Positions 16,744 through 26,805 of a DNA stretch of 64,000 bases are shown in pieces. A program made the position numbers and the translations under genes. This stretch comes from Tessaracoccus sp. OH4464_COT-324 (GTDB lineage: Bacteria; Actinomycetota; Actinomycetes; Propionibacteriales; Propionibacteriaceae): assembly GCF_003932855.1 (NCBI RefSeq), contig NZ_RQYZ01000002.1, positions 62,001 to 126,000 on the forward strand, given 5' to 3'. The stretch's first letter is position 1; each line of letters begins with the position of its first letter. The notes under the pieces are model-generated. The model was not told where the DNA came from and searched no databases. It saw only the letters and a program-made list of their open reading frames with translations.

Positions 16744-16749
16744 TATGCT
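16744..16749 (+). promoter_or_regulatory. Probable -10 box of the recCBD operon
   Basis: TATGCT lies 24 nt before the recC start in the divergent uvrD2-recC gap, leaving room for a short leader carrying AAAGGGA. The -35 is poor. Confidence 0.45.
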
Positions 16750-16773
16750 CGATCGGAAGCGAAAGGGACGAAG

Positions 16774-19629
16774 GTGCGGCTACGGATTGGTTCTAGTTGG
16801 TCAGAGTTGGTGGCCGAGCTGTCCCAAGAGTTGCGCGCCCGTCTGGATTCCCCGTTCGCCAAAGTGAGGGTGCTCGTCGACTCCTGGGCAGCCGGGCGGC
16901 TGCTGCGCCAAGGCCTCGCCGGGCTGGACGGGGTGTGCGCCGGTGTCACACTATTCGATCCGGCCGAGTTCGCGCGGTCCCTGGCCACCTCCAGCGGACG
17001 CGACGAGGAGCATCGCCTCTGGCATGGCCCCCGCCTGACTACGGCGATCCTGGAGGAGTTGGACGAAAGCGACTCGCCGAAGCTGCGTGCCCACCTGAAC
17101 AGGCCAGGGCGTCGGCTCGCTGCAGCCGAGCGCTTCGCCGGCCTATTCCGCGCGTACCTGTTGCATTCCCCCGAACGGCTGGCCTCCTGGCTGGACGGGG
17201 AGGCGGCACCCGCTCCCTTCGAGTGGCAACCCCCGCTGCTGCGGGGCACCTGTGAACGCCTGGGCGTGGATCCCGTAGAACACCTGAGCGCACTGGTTGA
17301 GCAGGCAGCCCAGGAAAGCGAGTTGACTTTTCTCTTCGGGCTGCGGCGCCTGCCCGCTGCTCTCTCCCAACTCGTGCTCGCCGCACGCCCGGAAGCCGGG
17401 TGGTTCGTCGGCAGCGCACCCGAATGGGCCGGCCTGGGTGGCACAGCAGACCGTGCCCCGAGTTGGGTCAGCGTCGAGTATTCGCACACGCCCGCTCGGC
17501 AGGTCGAGGTGCTCCGCGACGAGCTGACCCGCCGATTCGCGGAGGACCCCACCCTGCAACCCCGCGACGTGCTCATCGTCGCGCGCCCGGAGCGCTGGAC
17601 CAACCTGTTGAACGCCGTCTTTCGTCCCGGGGACACCCATCCCGGGCGCGAGCTGCGTGTCGCCCGGTTGGTCTCCGGCACAGACAACCCCCTGTTCGAG
17701 GCGACCAGCGCCCTCGTCGGGTTGGCCCAGCGACGGGCGACCGCCTCCGAGGTCGTGGAGTTGTTGCTGCACCCGATGTGTGCCCACTGGGGTTTTCGGG
17801 ACCGCCCTGACGAGCTGCGCCGACTGGTGTCCGACGCCAGGATCCGCTGGGGGTTCGACGCCGAGTCGCGCGCCGCCGAGGGCGTGGGAGCTTTTCCGGA
17901 GAACACTTGGATCAGCGGTGTCGACGCGCTACTCACGGGGATCGCGATGGGCGGCGAGATCGGGCCGCGCGGAGTCGCGGGCACCGAGACGGTAACCGCC
18001 GGAGACCTGGACCTGATCGGCGCTCTAGCAGAGGTCGTCGGACGGCTATGGCGCTTCGTGCGGTCGGCGCGTGAGCCGCGCAACGTCGCCCAGTGGTGTT
18101 CGCTGATTGAAGAGACGATGGCTGCGCTGTTTTTGCCCGACCCGGCGAGCGCCTGGCGCGGGCAGCAGTTCACCGGCTGGTTGCGGCGCCTGGCCGATCT
18201 GCACTCCGACTCCCTCTGCCTGCTTTCCTGCCCGGAGTTCAGCCGACTGCTCAACCAGTTCGGCGCAGCTCGCCCGCACCGCACCCGCGTCGGCGACGGG
18301 GAGATTCACGTGGTTGCCCCTGAGGAGCTGGTGGATGTCGATCGTCGAGTGACATTCTTCCTCGGCGTCACCGATTCGCGCCCGCAGACGCTTCCGGACG
18401 AGGCCCTGCCCCTCACCGACCCGGCCGCGGAACTCTTCGAGGACTTGCTCGGGCATGCCCGGTCTTCGGAGAAGGTGACGTTCATCGTCGAGGGATACAG
18501 CGGATTGACCGGGGCAAAGCGCCAGCCGCCCGTGCTGGTGGAACGTCTGCTGCGGCAACTGTCCGTCCCCGTCGAGCGGCACCACCACTCGCCGCAGCCA
18601 TCCAATGCGTCGGCGTTCGGTGAGCGCCCTTCCTTCGACCCTGTTGGTTATAGGGCTGCTCTGCTCGCGCAGGATTCGGATGCGCCGGATGCCCGCAGTC
18701 GCCTGCGGCAGGAGGCCCGAACTCTGCCCGTCGAACTCGCCGCCCAGTCAGACGTGACGCTGCGGGAGCTGAGCCTGTTTCTCGCGGACCCTGTGAAGAC
18801 GTTCCTGCGTGGCCGCGCCGGGGTGCGATGGCTGCCCACGAATCTGCTCGACGATAGCCTGTCCCTCGACTTGGCCGGGCTGGAGAATTGGCAGGTGACT
18901 TCTTCGTTCATCGAGGGCCGCCTGGCTGGCCGGGAACCTGCTCAGTTGATGCGCGCAGCCAAGGCGGAACAAATCGGTCCCCCTGGCGATTTGGGGCGCC
19001 GTCGGTTGGCCGAAGCGGGGCGGCGCGCGGAGGAGGTCGTAGCCCAAGCAAACAAGCTACGATCCGGCGCGGCACGCAAGGAACCCATCGACCTGAAGAT
19101 CGACGGGGTGCGTCTCTCCGGGAGTATCGACATCCACGGCGAACGCCTCGTGCACGTTGCCGCCAGCTCCAGTTCCAAGCCGCTGCTGGCTTGCTGGCTC
19201 CAGTTGCTGGCCGCAACCGCAATCGGCATCGAGGCGCACGCAGTTCTCCTGCGGCCCGGGCGCGACGGCGTTTTCCGCACCCAGTTAAGCCAGCCCGGTA
19301 GGGAGGACGCGTTGGGGTTGTTGGCGCGCTATCTGGTGGCGTTCCAGCTGGGTCGGAACCGGCTGCTGCCAGCGGCTTTCCAGCCCGCGCTGAATCTGGT
19401 TCGGGAGCAGTCCCGAGGGCAGTTCTCGTTGGAACAATGGCGCTCTGCTGAACGAAACTTCAAATGGTCGTTCCCTGACCCGTTGTGGCGGGTCTTCTAC
19501 CGGCAATTGCCCGGACAGCTGTTCGACGACCCACCCACGGAACTCTGCCCGAGTGGCCGCGGCAGCAGCTTCGAGCGCTGGGCTCACTGGCTGTACGCGG
19601 ATCTGGTGATGCTCGGGGGTGCCAGGTGA
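16774..19629 (+). CDS. recC: Exodeoxyribonuclease V gamma subunit, RecC
   Basis: 951 residues. RecC is the inactive-helicase/inactive-nuclease scaffold of the RecBCD complex; it splits the DNA strands and scans for Chi. The sequence shows the family hallmarks, including the LYxARFP-free start typical of actinobacterial forms (LRIGSSWSELVAELSQEL), the DVLIVARPERW block near residue 270 and the helicase-like middle without Walker motifs. A GTG start is used, with AAAGGGA about 7 nt upstream. Its stop overlaps the recB start by 4 nt (GTGA). The order recC-recB-recD fits a translationally coupled complex that repairs double-strand ends. Confidence 0.9.
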   Translation: MRLRIGSSWSELVAELSQELRARLDSPFAKVRVLVDSWAAGRLLRQGLAGLDGVCAGVTLFDPAEFARSLATSSGRDEEHRLWHGPRLTTAILEELDESDSPKLRAHLNRPGRRLAAAERFAGLFRAYLLHSPERLASWLDGEAAPAPFEWQPPLLRGTCERLGVDPVEHLSALVEQAAQESELTFLFGLRRLPAALSQLVLAARPEAGWFVGSAPEWAGLGGTADRAPSWVSVEYSHTPARQVEVLRDELTRRFAEDPTLQPRDVLIVARPERWTNLLNAVFRPGDTHPGRELRVARLVSGTDNPLFEATSALVGLAQRRATASEVVELLLHPMCAHWGFRDRPDELRRLVSDARIRWGFDAESRAAEGVGAFPENTWISGVDALLTGIAMGGEIGPRGVAGTETVTAGDLDLIGALAEVVGRLWRFVRSAREPRNVAQWCSLIEETMAALFLPDPASAWRGQQFTGWLRRLADLHSDSLCLLSCPEFSRLLNQFGAARPHRTRVGDGEIHVVAPEELVDVDRRVTFFLGVTDSRPQTLPDEALPLTDPAAELFEDLLGHARSSEKVTFIVEGYSGLTGAKRQPPVLVERLLRQLSVPVERHHHSPQPSNASAFGERPSFDPVGYRAALLAQDSDAPDARSRLRQEARTLPVELAAQSDVTLRELSLFLADPVKTFLRGRAGVRWLPTNLLDDSLSLDLAGLENWQVTSSFIEGRLAGREPAQLMRAAKAEQIGPPGDLGRRRLAEAGRRAEEVVAQANKLRSGAARKEPIDLKIDGVRLSGSIDIHGERLVHVAASSSSKPLLACWLQLLAATAIGIEAHAVLLRPGRDGVFRTQLSQPGREDALGLLARYLVAFQLGRNRLLPAAFQPALNLVREQSRGQFSLEQWRSAERNFKWSFPDPLWRVFYRQLPGQLFDDPPTELCPSGRGSSFERWAHWLYADLVMLGGAR

Positions 19630-22600
19630 AGGAATTTCGGCTCTCCGACCCCCTGCCGGATGGCACGTTGCTGCTGGAAGCCAGCGCCGGCACGGGGAAG
19701 ACTTACACCATCGCCGCTCTGGCCGTGCGATTTCTCGTCGAGACGGAGTTGCGGATCGGGCAGCTTCTGCTGATCACGTTCAGTGTCTCGGCCGCGAACG
19801 AACTGCGTTTCCGCGTGTTCGAACGCATCCGGGCAGTCGCACAGGCGCTGCGTGCACAGAACTTCACCGACGAGCTGACTCGACTGGTCGCGGCCCATGA
19901 CCCCGCGCTCGCCGCAGATAAGTTGGAACGCGCCCTGGCGGAGTTTGACTCCGCCGCCATCTTCACCACTCATTCGTTCTGCCAGCACGCGCTGAACAGT
20001 CTTGGGGTGCTGGGCGACTCCGACCAGTTCGAGCAGGTGGCGCATCCCCAATCTTTGGCCGAGGAGTGTGCCGCCGATGTCTATTTGGCCCGCTACGCCC
20101 AACCGGATTGTCGTGAGCTGCCGGTCAGCCAGGCGATGGCGATCGCCCGTAGCGTCTGCGACTCGTCGCTGCCCATCGAGCCGGCTGCTTCCGAGGAGGC
20201 CGAGTTCGGCCGCGCAGTACGGAAGACCTTCCAAGACAGGAAACACCAGCGTTCCTTGATCACCTTCTCCGACATGGTGCACCGGTTGCTCGGACTCGTC
20301 GAGAGCGAGGAGGCGGTACGCGACTGGCTGCGCACCACCTACCGGGCGGTGCTCGTCGACGAGTTCCAGGACACCGACCACGAGCAGTGGCCGCTGATTC
20401 GGGCCGCGTTCGTCGCCCCACGCCGGCCGACGATACTGATCGGAGACCCCAAACAGTCGATCTACGGATTCCGCAACGCGGATCTGAACAGCTACCTCGC
20501 GGCGGCCAGGAGCGCCGAGGTGCGAATGCTGGGCCGCAACCACCGCTCCGATCGAGGAGTGGTGGACGGGGTGCTCAGCCTGTTCAAGGGGCTGGAACTC
20601 GGCGACGATCAGATCAGGGTTGAGCCCGTGATTGCCCTTCATCCTTCGCGATTGGCGCTGCCTGTCGAGGAGCGGGTGTGGGTGCGCCAGATCAGACGAC
20701 CCGTGGACGAACACCACCTGGCGGCAGACGTGGCCACTTCGATCGGAAACCTATTGTCGGCGCGTATCGAGGGTCGCCGCGTGGCTCTCTCCGATTTCAC
20801 GGTGCTGGTCCGCACCCATTCAACGGCGACACGCCTCGTGGAGCAGCTGGCCAGGCTGGGGTACCCTGCCGTCCAGGTCGGTGGCACCAGCGTTTGGGAT
20901 CAGCCGGCCGTCGACGGGTGGCGCGCTTTCCTGCGTGCGCTGTTGCCCGACGACGCGGGCGCGTCGCGTCTCTTCGGCATCTCCGAGATGTACGGTGCCA
21001 GCCTGGCCGAAATCACCGGGGCTGGCGGGACGCGACTGAGCGAGGTGCTCGCGCAGGCACGTCAACAATTGGCAGCACACGGCCCCAGCGCGGCGCTGCA
21101 GACGATACGGGAGGAGACGGGGCTGGATGCACGGCTCGCCGGCAGCGAAGGCGGGCTGCGCTACACAGTTGACGCGGTACATATCGGCGAATTGCTCGAT
21201 GATGTGGGACGAGACCCGTACACGCTGCTTCGCTACCTGGACAGGCCGGAGCGGTCGGATACCGAGATTCGGCTGACCACCGATGATCCCGCCATTCAGG
21301 TGATGACGCTGCACGCTGCCAAGGGGCTGGAGTTCCCGATCGTTCTGCTGCCCGACATGAGTCCGCGCCGCCTCTTCCTGAATCGCCCCTTCACCATCTC
21401 GGCCGACCGCCGGGTGGTGCATGTGCGCAGCGCACACGAGTTCTCCCCGGTGGGTAGGAAGGCCGCCAGCCAGGCCCTGTCCGAGGAACTGCGGCTACTC
21501 TATGTGGGGTTGACCCGCGCGAAGCATTTGGCGGTGCTGTGGCACGTCGAAGAGGCGGGGCCTCCCGGGCCGGTCGACACGTTGCTGGCCCACCATCTTC
21601 CTCCCGGGACGAACCCCTTCGACTCCCCGCCGCTGATCCCGAACGTGTTGATCCGCCAGGGAGATCCGGCCGAGGCGCGCCACGCCGACCCTCGACCGCG
21701 GAGTGCCGAGTTGAAGCTGGCCCGGCTCCACCGTCGCGTGGACCACGCCTGGCGTCGCACCTCCTACAGCGGCCTGACTCTGGGACTCGATGAGGTGCCG
21801 CGCGGCGTGGACGAGCAGGAGGTGGAGACCGAATCAACTCCCGCGCTCGACACTCCGTGCACGATGGGTGAGCTGCCTTCGGGCACCGGATTCGGCACCC
21901 TGGTGCACAGCCTGCTGGAGCGCTGGGATTGGTCCGGCGGACCCGAGCAGTTGCGCGAGCTGGCGGCGGAACACGCCCGTTCGCTCACCGCAGAGCAGCG
22001 CGCGACGCTGCTCCTCGGGCTCCAGGAGGTGGTTTCCACCCCGCTGTCCCCGCTCACCTCGGGTTGCTTGGCCGATATCCCGAGCGACAGGCGGCTGGCC
22101 GAACTGGAGTTCGACCTTTCGATGGCTCAGACGAAGCCTGCCACGCTGGCGAATCTCGCGGATTTGTTAGCCGGGCACATAGAGCCTTCGGACCCGCTCG
22201 CTGATTATCCGCGGCGGCTTGCGGAATCGGACATCGCTCCCGCGCCGCTCACTGGGTTCCTGACCGGTTCAATCGATGCGGTCCTCCAGATCGGCGAGGC
22301 GTTCTTCGTCGTCGACTACAAGACGAACCGCTTGGCCTCCGGAATCGGTGAGCCGCTGACCGTCGGACATTACGCGCCGTCGGCGTTGGCGGAAGCCATG
22401 ATGCGCGCGCACTACCCGCTGCAGGCCATCCTCTACTGCGCGGCGCTGCATCGCTTTCTGCGCCGCCGCCTGCCCGGTTACCGGCCGGAGAAGAATCTCG
22501 GGGGCGCCGGCTATCTGTTTGTTCGCGGCATGATTGGACCTGCCACCGCCCAGGTCGCAGGAGCCTCCTGCGGTGTGTTCGCCTGGCGGCCGATCCCCGA

Positions 22601-22646
22601 ACTCGTAGTCGAAGTCAGCAAGCTTTTAGGAGAAGCAAATGCTTGA
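19626..22646 (+). CDS. recB: Exodeoxyribonuclease V beta subunit, RecB
   Basis: 1006 residues. This is the 3'-5' helicase and nuclease subunit of RecBCD. Walker A ASAGTGKTYT is near residue 20, motif II VLVDEFQDTD near 245, GDPKQSIYGFRNAD near 275, motif V TLHAAKGLEFP near 562 and motif VI LLYVGLTRAKH near 625. A C-terminal RecB-type nuclease carries the magnesium-binding FFVVDYKTN (Asp-Lys). GTG 19626 is chosen because homologues begin just before the first strand (KEFRLSDPLPDGTLLLEA), and it gives a GTGA overlap with recC; longer in-frame extensions into recC are not credible. It overlaps recD by 8 nt. Confidence 0.94.
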   Translation: MKEFRLSDPLPDGTLLLEASAGTGKTYTIAALAVRFLVETELRIGQLLLITFSVSAANELRFRVFERIRAVAQALRAQNFTDELTRLVAAHDPALAADKLERALAEFDSAAIFTTHSFCQHALNSLGVLGDSDQFEQVAHPQSLAEECAADVYLARYAQPDCRELPVSQAMAIARSVCDSSLPIEPAASEEAEFGRAVRKTFQDRKHQRSLITFSDMVHRLLGLVESEEAVRDWLRTTYRAVLVDEFQDTDHEQWPLIRAAFVAPRRPTILIGDPKQSIYGFRNADLNSYLAAARSAEVRMLGRNHRSDRGVVDGVLSLFKGLELGDDQIRVEPVIALHPSRLALPVEERVWVRQIRRPVDEHHLAADVATSIGNLLSARIEGRRVALSDFTVLVRTHSTATRLVEQLARLGYPAVQVGGTSVWDQPAVDGWRAFLRALLPDDAGASRLFGISEMYGASLAEITGAGGTRLSEVLAQARQQLAAHGPSAALQTIREETGLDARLAGSEGGLRYTVDAVHIGELLDDVGRDPYTLLRYLDRPERSDTEIRLTTDDPAIQVMTLHAAKGLEFPIVLLPDMSPRRLFLNRPFTISADRRVVHVRSAHEFSPVGRKAASQALSEELRLLYVGLTRAKHLAVLWHVEEAGPPGPVDTLLAHHLPPGTNPFDSPPLIPNVLIRQGDPAEARHADPRPRSAELKLARLHRRVDHAWRRTSYSGLTLGLDEVPRGVDEQEVETESTPALDTPCTMGELPSGTGFGTLVHSLLERWDWSGGPEQLRELAAEHARSLTAEQRATLLLGLQEVVSTPLSPLTSGCLADIPSDRRLAELEFDLSMAQTKPATLANLADLLAGHIEPSDPLADYPRRLAESDIAPAPLTGFLTGSIDAVLQIGEAFFVVDYKTNRLASGIGEPLTVGHYAPSALAEAMMRAHYPLQAILYCAALHRFLRRRLPGYRPEKNLGGAGYLFVRGMIGPATAQVAGASCGVFAWRPIPELVVEVSKLLGEANA

Positions 22647-24342
22647 ACCGATGTCGGCCGAGGGCCTGCTACGGGACTTCGTGCGTGCGGGTTTCATCGG
22701 CCTTCCCGACTACCATCTGGCGCGACGGCTATCCCGCGGGTTCGAGCCGAGTGAGGAGGTCCAGCTCGCGTTCGCACTCACGGTTCGGGAACTGCGCCGC
22801 GGCTCAGTTTGCCTTCCGCTGAGCACCGCGAGAGCGCTCAAGCCGCTGTCGGAGGCCGATGATGGTTCGGCCCCCCCGGTGAACGAGGCTCACTGGCCGG
22901 AGCCCGCGGGTTGGTTGCGGGCCGTGGCCGCGTCGCGGTTGGTGGGGCCCGGGGCCCCGTTTGTGCTCGACGACGACCGCCTCTATCTGCGTCGCTACCA
23001 CCTGCAGGAGCAACGGGTTAGGGAGCTGCTGATTGCTCGCCAATCCCTCTCCTCCGGGCAACTTCCTGACGAGGAAACGCTGCTGGCGGGCAGCTCGGTG
23101 CCTGGCAACGAGACGGATCCGCAGCAGGACGAGGCTGTGCTGTGCGCGCTCAGGCACATGACCAGCGTGTTGACCGGAGGTCCCGGTACTGGCAAGACCA
23201 CGACCGTTCAGCGCGTCCTCTTGGCGCTGAGCAGTCTGCACCCACTTTTGGTCGCGCTCGCCGCACCAACCGGTAAAGCCGCTCGTCAGTTGCACGATTC
23301 TGTGGTTGGGCACCTACCGCCGGGCGCCACGCGTGGCCTGTTCACGGGCACGCTGCACCGGATGCTGGGCATCGCCCCGCACCAGCCGCACGGCTCGTTC
23401 GACGCGAGCAATCCGCTGCCCTACGACGTGATAGTGGTGGACGAAACGTCGATGGTGTCGCTGGAGCAGATGGCGCTGCTGCTGGGCGCGATCGGTCGAG
23501 CAACCCGGCTCGTGCTCGTCGGGGACCCGAATCAGCTACGCAGCGTCGATGCGGGAGCGATTCTGGCGGACCTAGTAGCCAACGACCAGCTGCTGCCCGC
23601 CGAGGCAGTGGCGAAGCTGCGCCGCAACTACCGCAGCAACGCCGAGATCGGCGATCTGGCTCGCCTAATTGACGAGGGCGACGCTGAGGCCGCGCTCGAC
23701 GCGCTGCGCAGGGCCCCCAACATCGACTTTGTGCCCTACACCGGACAGCCGATTGACGACCTGCCGCTGCGCGAGGAGGTCGTCCGCCAGGCGCGGGAAG
23801 TCGTTGGATGCGCTCAGGTCGGCGATGCGCGTGGCGCGCTCAAGGCCCTCGGCCGCCATCGGGTTCTCTGCGCGCACACCGTCGGGCCGTACGGAGTGGA
23901 GTACTGGGCCCGGGCGGCGCGAAGGATCATCGCGCGTGATCTACCGGGCTACGGTTCCTCGGCCCACTACATCGGGCAACCGCTGCTCGTCACGCGAAAC
24001 TCCGACCGATTCAACAATGGTGACGTTGCGGTTCTCTGCCTGATCGACGGCCTGCAGGCCGCGGTCGAGCAGGGCAAGTCGGATCCCCTGATCGTTTCGC
24101 CCAGCCAGCTTGATGCCGCCCAGGATCTGCACGCGATGACCGTGCACAAGGCCCAGGGTGGGGGCTTCGACCGGGTGAGTGTGGTGCTGCCGCCCGTCGG
24201 GTCCCCCCTGGCCACCCGGGAGCTGCTGTACACGGCGGTGACGCGCGCCAAGTTGGGCCTGGTGTTGTACGGCACCGAGGCCGCTTTCGTGGAGGCGGTG
24301 CGCACCCCGGTGCGGCGTGCCTCCGGCCTGGCTGCCCGCTAA
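22639..24342 (+). CDS. recD: Exodeoxyribonuclease V alpha subunit, RecD
   Basis: 567 residues. This is the 5'-3' superfamily 1B helicase subunit of RecBCD. An N-terminal all-alpha domain (residues 1-130) precedes Walker A TGGPGTGKTTTVQ near residue 180, VVDETSMVS near 270, VGDPNQLRSVDAGA near 295, and the C-terminal MTVHKAQGGGFDRV and LLYTAVTRAK motifs. The ATG at 22639 has AGGAGA upstream inside recB; a second ATG five codons later is possible. It is the last gene of the operon and runs toward the aminotransferase gene, 53 bases away. Confidence 0.94.
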   Translation: MLEPMSAEGLLRDFVRAGFIGLPDYHLARRLSRGFEPSEEVQLAFALTVRELRRGSVCLPLSTARALKPLSEADDGSAPPVNEAHWPEPAGWLRAVAASRLVGPGAPFVLDDDRLYLRRYHLQEQRVRELLIARQSLSSGQLPDEETLLAGSSVPGNETDPQQDEAVLCALRHMTSVLTGGPGTGKTTTVQRVLLALSSLHPLLVALAAPTGKAARQLHDSVVGHLPPGATRGLFTGTLHRMLGIAPHQPHGSFDASNPLPYDVIVVDETSMVSLEQMALLLGAIGRATRLVLVGDPNQLRSVDAGAILADLVANDQLLPAEAVAKLRRNYRSNAEIGDLARLIDEGDAEAALDALRRAPNIDFVPYTGQPIDDLPLREEVVRQAREVVGCAQVGDARGALKALGRHRVLCAHTVGPYGVEYWARAARRIIARDLPGYGSSAHYIGQPLLVTRNSDRFNNGDVAVLCLIDGLQAAVEQGKSDPLIVSPSQLDAAQDLHAMTVHKAQGGGFDRVSVVLPPVGSPLATRELLYTAVTRAKLGLVLYGTEAAFVEAVRTPVRRASGLAAR

Positions 24343-24395
24343 CGCCTGCTCCGCGGATGCCGACGGTGTGACGTGGTGGCTCTGCGTACCAGTGC

Positions 24396-25580
24396 CTAAC
24401 TGCGCACGGCGGCGATGGCCGCCGCCACACCCGCCAGGTTGGTGTCGTTGAGCGCGGCCACGCACAGCCTGCCCGCATCCGTGCCGTAGATGCCGAAGTC
24501 GGTGCGCAGCCTGCGCATCTGTTCGACGCTGAGACCCGAATAGCTAAACATGCCGCGCTGCTCGGCAATGAAACCCATGTCCGTTATGCCGTGTTCTGCG
24601 ATGCCCGCAACCAGCTGGGTGCGCAGCTGGGCGATCCGCCCCCGCATCTGGGTGAGTTCGTCGGCCCACAGGCGGGTTAGCTCGGCGCTGCCCAACACTG
24701 TGGCCACGATGGCCGCACCGAAGGCGGGGGGATTCGAGTAGTTGGTCCGCGCGCAGATTTTCAGTTGGCTCAGCACTCTGCGTGCTTCGTCGGCGTCCCC
24801 TGCTACGGCGTGCAGCGCCCCTGTGCGTTGGCCGTACAGGCCGAAGGTCTTCGAGTATGAGGTGCTCAGCAGGAATGGCACCCCGACGGCTACCAGCTTC
24901 CCCACGACGGCACCGTCCTCTGTAACGTCAGCGCCAAACCCCTGGTAGGCCATGTCGATGAACGGGAACAGCCCGCGCTCCACCAGCAGGGCCACCACCT
25001 GATCCCACTGCTCGCTGGTGAGGTCGTAGCCCGTCGGGTTGTGACAGCACGCGTGCAGCAGGACAACGGTTCCCGCCTTGGCCTCGGAGAGTCGTCCCAG
25101 GAGTTGCTCGAATGCGATGCCCTTCCTCTGGGCGTCGTAGTACGGGTACGTGTCCACCCGGAATCCGGCTCGGGTGAACAGCGCTCTGTGGTTCTCCCAG
25201 CTGGGATCCGAGATCAGCACACTCGATTCCGGGCTGAGTTGGTGCAACAAGTCCGCGCCCACTTTCAACGCCCCGGTTCCGCCCAGGGTCTGCACGGTAG
25301 CGACGCGTTCCAGCGCCTCGGGCGGGAAAACCATGTCGCGTACGGCATTTCGGTAGTCCGCCAACCCGTCAATCGGCAGGTAGCCGTGCGGTTTGCCCAG
25401 GCCGACGTACTCCTCCTGCGCGCGCCGCACGGCAGCCATCAGCGGCAGCCGCCCACTCTCGTCCAGGTAGACGCCCACGCCAAGGTTCACCTTACCCACG
25501 TGCGGGTCGTTGTTGAAGGCTTCCGTCAGGCCGAGGATGGGATCGGCCGGGGCCAACTCGGCACGTTGAAGCAGGTTCAT
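24396..25580 (-). CDS. Aspartate/aromatic amino acid aminotransferase (class I)
   Basis: 394 residues of PLP-dependent fold type I, subgroup I-alpha (E. coli AspC/TyrB type): LGVGVYLDE near residue 34, HACCHNPTGYD near 185, DMAYQGFG near 217 and the Schiff-base lysine in STSYSKTFGLYGQR near 245. It transfers amino groups between aspartate or aromatic amino acids and 2-oxoglutarate; the sequence does not separate these specificities. AGGAGG lies 6 nt before the ATG. Cytoplasmic, probably monocistronic, divergent from the ligase gene. Confidence 0.9.
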   Translation of the reverse strand: MNLLQRAELAPADPILGLTEAFNNDPHVGKVNLGVGVYLDESGRLPLMAAVRRAQEEYVGLGKPHGYLPIDGLADYRNAVRDMVFPPEALERVATVQTLGGTGALKVGADLLHQLSPESSVLISDPSWENHRALFTRAGFRVDTYPYYDAQRKGIAFEQLLGRLSEAKAGTVVLLHACCHNPTGYDLTSEQWDQVVALLVERGLFPFIDMAYQGFGADVTEDGAVVGKLVAVGVPFLLSTSYSKTFGLYGQRTGALHAVAGDADEARRVLSQLKICARTNYSNPPAFGAAIVATVLGSAELTRLWADELTQMRGRIAQLRTQLVAGIAEHGITDMGFIAEQRGMFSYSGLSVEQMRRLRTDFGIYGTDAGRLCVAALNDTNLAGVAAAIAAVRS

Positions 25581-25609
25581 TACTCGCCTCCTATGAGATG
25601 CTCAGGCTC

Positions 25610-25615
25610 AGCCTA
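25610..25615 (-). promoter_or_regulatory. -10 box TAGGCT of the aminotransferase gene
   Basis: On the minus strand TAGGCT lies 29 nt before the ATG, leaving a short leader with AGGAGG. It sits in the 88-bp divergent gap. Confidence 0.45.
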
Positions 25616-25668
25616 GTCGCTCCAGCGCACAATGGAAGGGATCAGCCAACTGCAGGAGGAGGGGTCAC

Positions 25669-26796
25669 GTGGAAGTTCGCTTCGGTGAGTCGCGCCGCTC
25701 AACCATCGGTGTCGAGTGGGAACTGGCCATCATCGATGCCTCCACTCTCGAACAGGTCCCGGGTGCGGGCTACCTTTTGGATAGGGTGCAGGACCCGGAG
25801 AATGGCCCGATTCGGGGCGAGTTTCTCGACTCCATGGTCGAACTCGTCACGGGAGTGCACACCCGGGTGGCGGACGCCGAACGGGAACTTACGGAGTTGC
25901 TGCACCAGGTCCTGGGCTGGCTGGCCCCGCACGGACTCACTGTGCTGCCGGTGGGAGCGCACCCTTTTTCCGACCCAACTAAGCAAAGGCTGCGGGACAA
26001 GCCGCAGTATCGGCGCGTTGCCGAGCGCAACGCCTGGTGGGGCCGCCAGATGGCCGTCAACGGCACACACGTGCACGTGGGTGTGACGGATCGGGAGATG
26101 GCGATCAAGTTGACCTCCATCCTGGCTAAGTTTGGCTGCTACTTCATTGGGCTCACGGCATCCAGCCCGTTCTGGCTGGGTGAAGACACCGGCTTCGCCT
26201 CGCAACGCACCATGCTGTTTCAGCAATTGGCCACCAATGGTGCACCGGAGCCGCTGACCAGCTGGGCGCAATACGAGCGATTCTTGACAGATTTGCACGA
26301 CAACGGGGTGATTGAGAGTCCGGGAGAGTTGCGGTGGGATGTTCGGCCGAGCCCTTGGGGCACCGTCGAGAATCGGCTGATGGATTCCGTCCCGACGCCG
26401 TGGGAGCTCGGCGCGGTTGCAGCGTTCAGCCAGTGCCTTGCCGAGAAAGCCCTGCGCGACTTGGAGCACGACACCCGAGCTGACTCGCTGCCCCACTGGG
26501 TGATGCGAGAGAACAAGTGGCGTGCCGCGCGCTACGGCCTGGACGCGGATGTGTTGACTCCGCGCCCCGACCAGCGCATTACTAAACTCGGCGCCGGCAT
26601 CCGGTTCTGGTTCGACGAAGTAACCCGGATCGCGGAGGAGCTTGGCTGCCGGGAGGAACTGGAACGCCTACGCCTGCTCCTCGATGGTGGCCCCAGCTAT
26701 GTCCGCCAACGCCGCGTCTGGGGCGCTACAGGCAGTGTGCACGATATGGTTCGGCACATCGTAGATGAGGTTGAAGGCGGCCGCCCCATCCCCTAG
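25669..26796 (+). CDS. YbdK-type carboxylate-amine ligase (glutamate-cysteine ligase family 2)
   Basis: 375 residues of the GCS2/YbdK family: GVEWELAIID near residue 14, GEFLDSMVELVT near 45, VNGTHVHVGV near 130, and RPSPWGTVENRLMDS near 225, the ATP and glutamate site region. YbdK proteins ligate a carboxylate to an amine with ATP and have weak glutamate-cysteine ligase activity; the true product is unknown. The GTG start has AGGAGG about 9 nt upstream. The following glutamine amidotransferase gene starts 9 nt after the stop, implying one operon and a joint pathway. Actinobacteria usually make mycothiol rather than glutathione, so a glutathione role is not assumed. Confidence 0.88.
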   Translation: MEVRFGESRRSTIGVEWELAIIDASTLEQVPGAGYLLDRVQDPENGPIRGEFLDSMVELVTGVHTRVADAERELTELLHQVLGWLAPHGLTVLPVGAHPFSDPTKQRLRDKPQYRRVAERNAWWGRQMAVNGTHVHVGVTDREMAIKLTSILAKFGCYFIGLTASSPFWLGEDTGFASQRTMLFQQLATNGAPEPLTSWAQYERFLTDLHDNGVIESPGELRWDVRPSPWGTVENRLMDSVPTPWELGAVAAFSQCLAEKALRDLEHDTRADSLPHWVMRENKWRAARYGLDADVLTPRPDQRITKLGAGIRFWFDEVTRIAEELGCREELERLRLLLDGGPSYVRQRRVWGATGSVHDMVRHIVDEVEGGRPIP

Positions 26797-26805
26797 GAGG
26801 AAATA

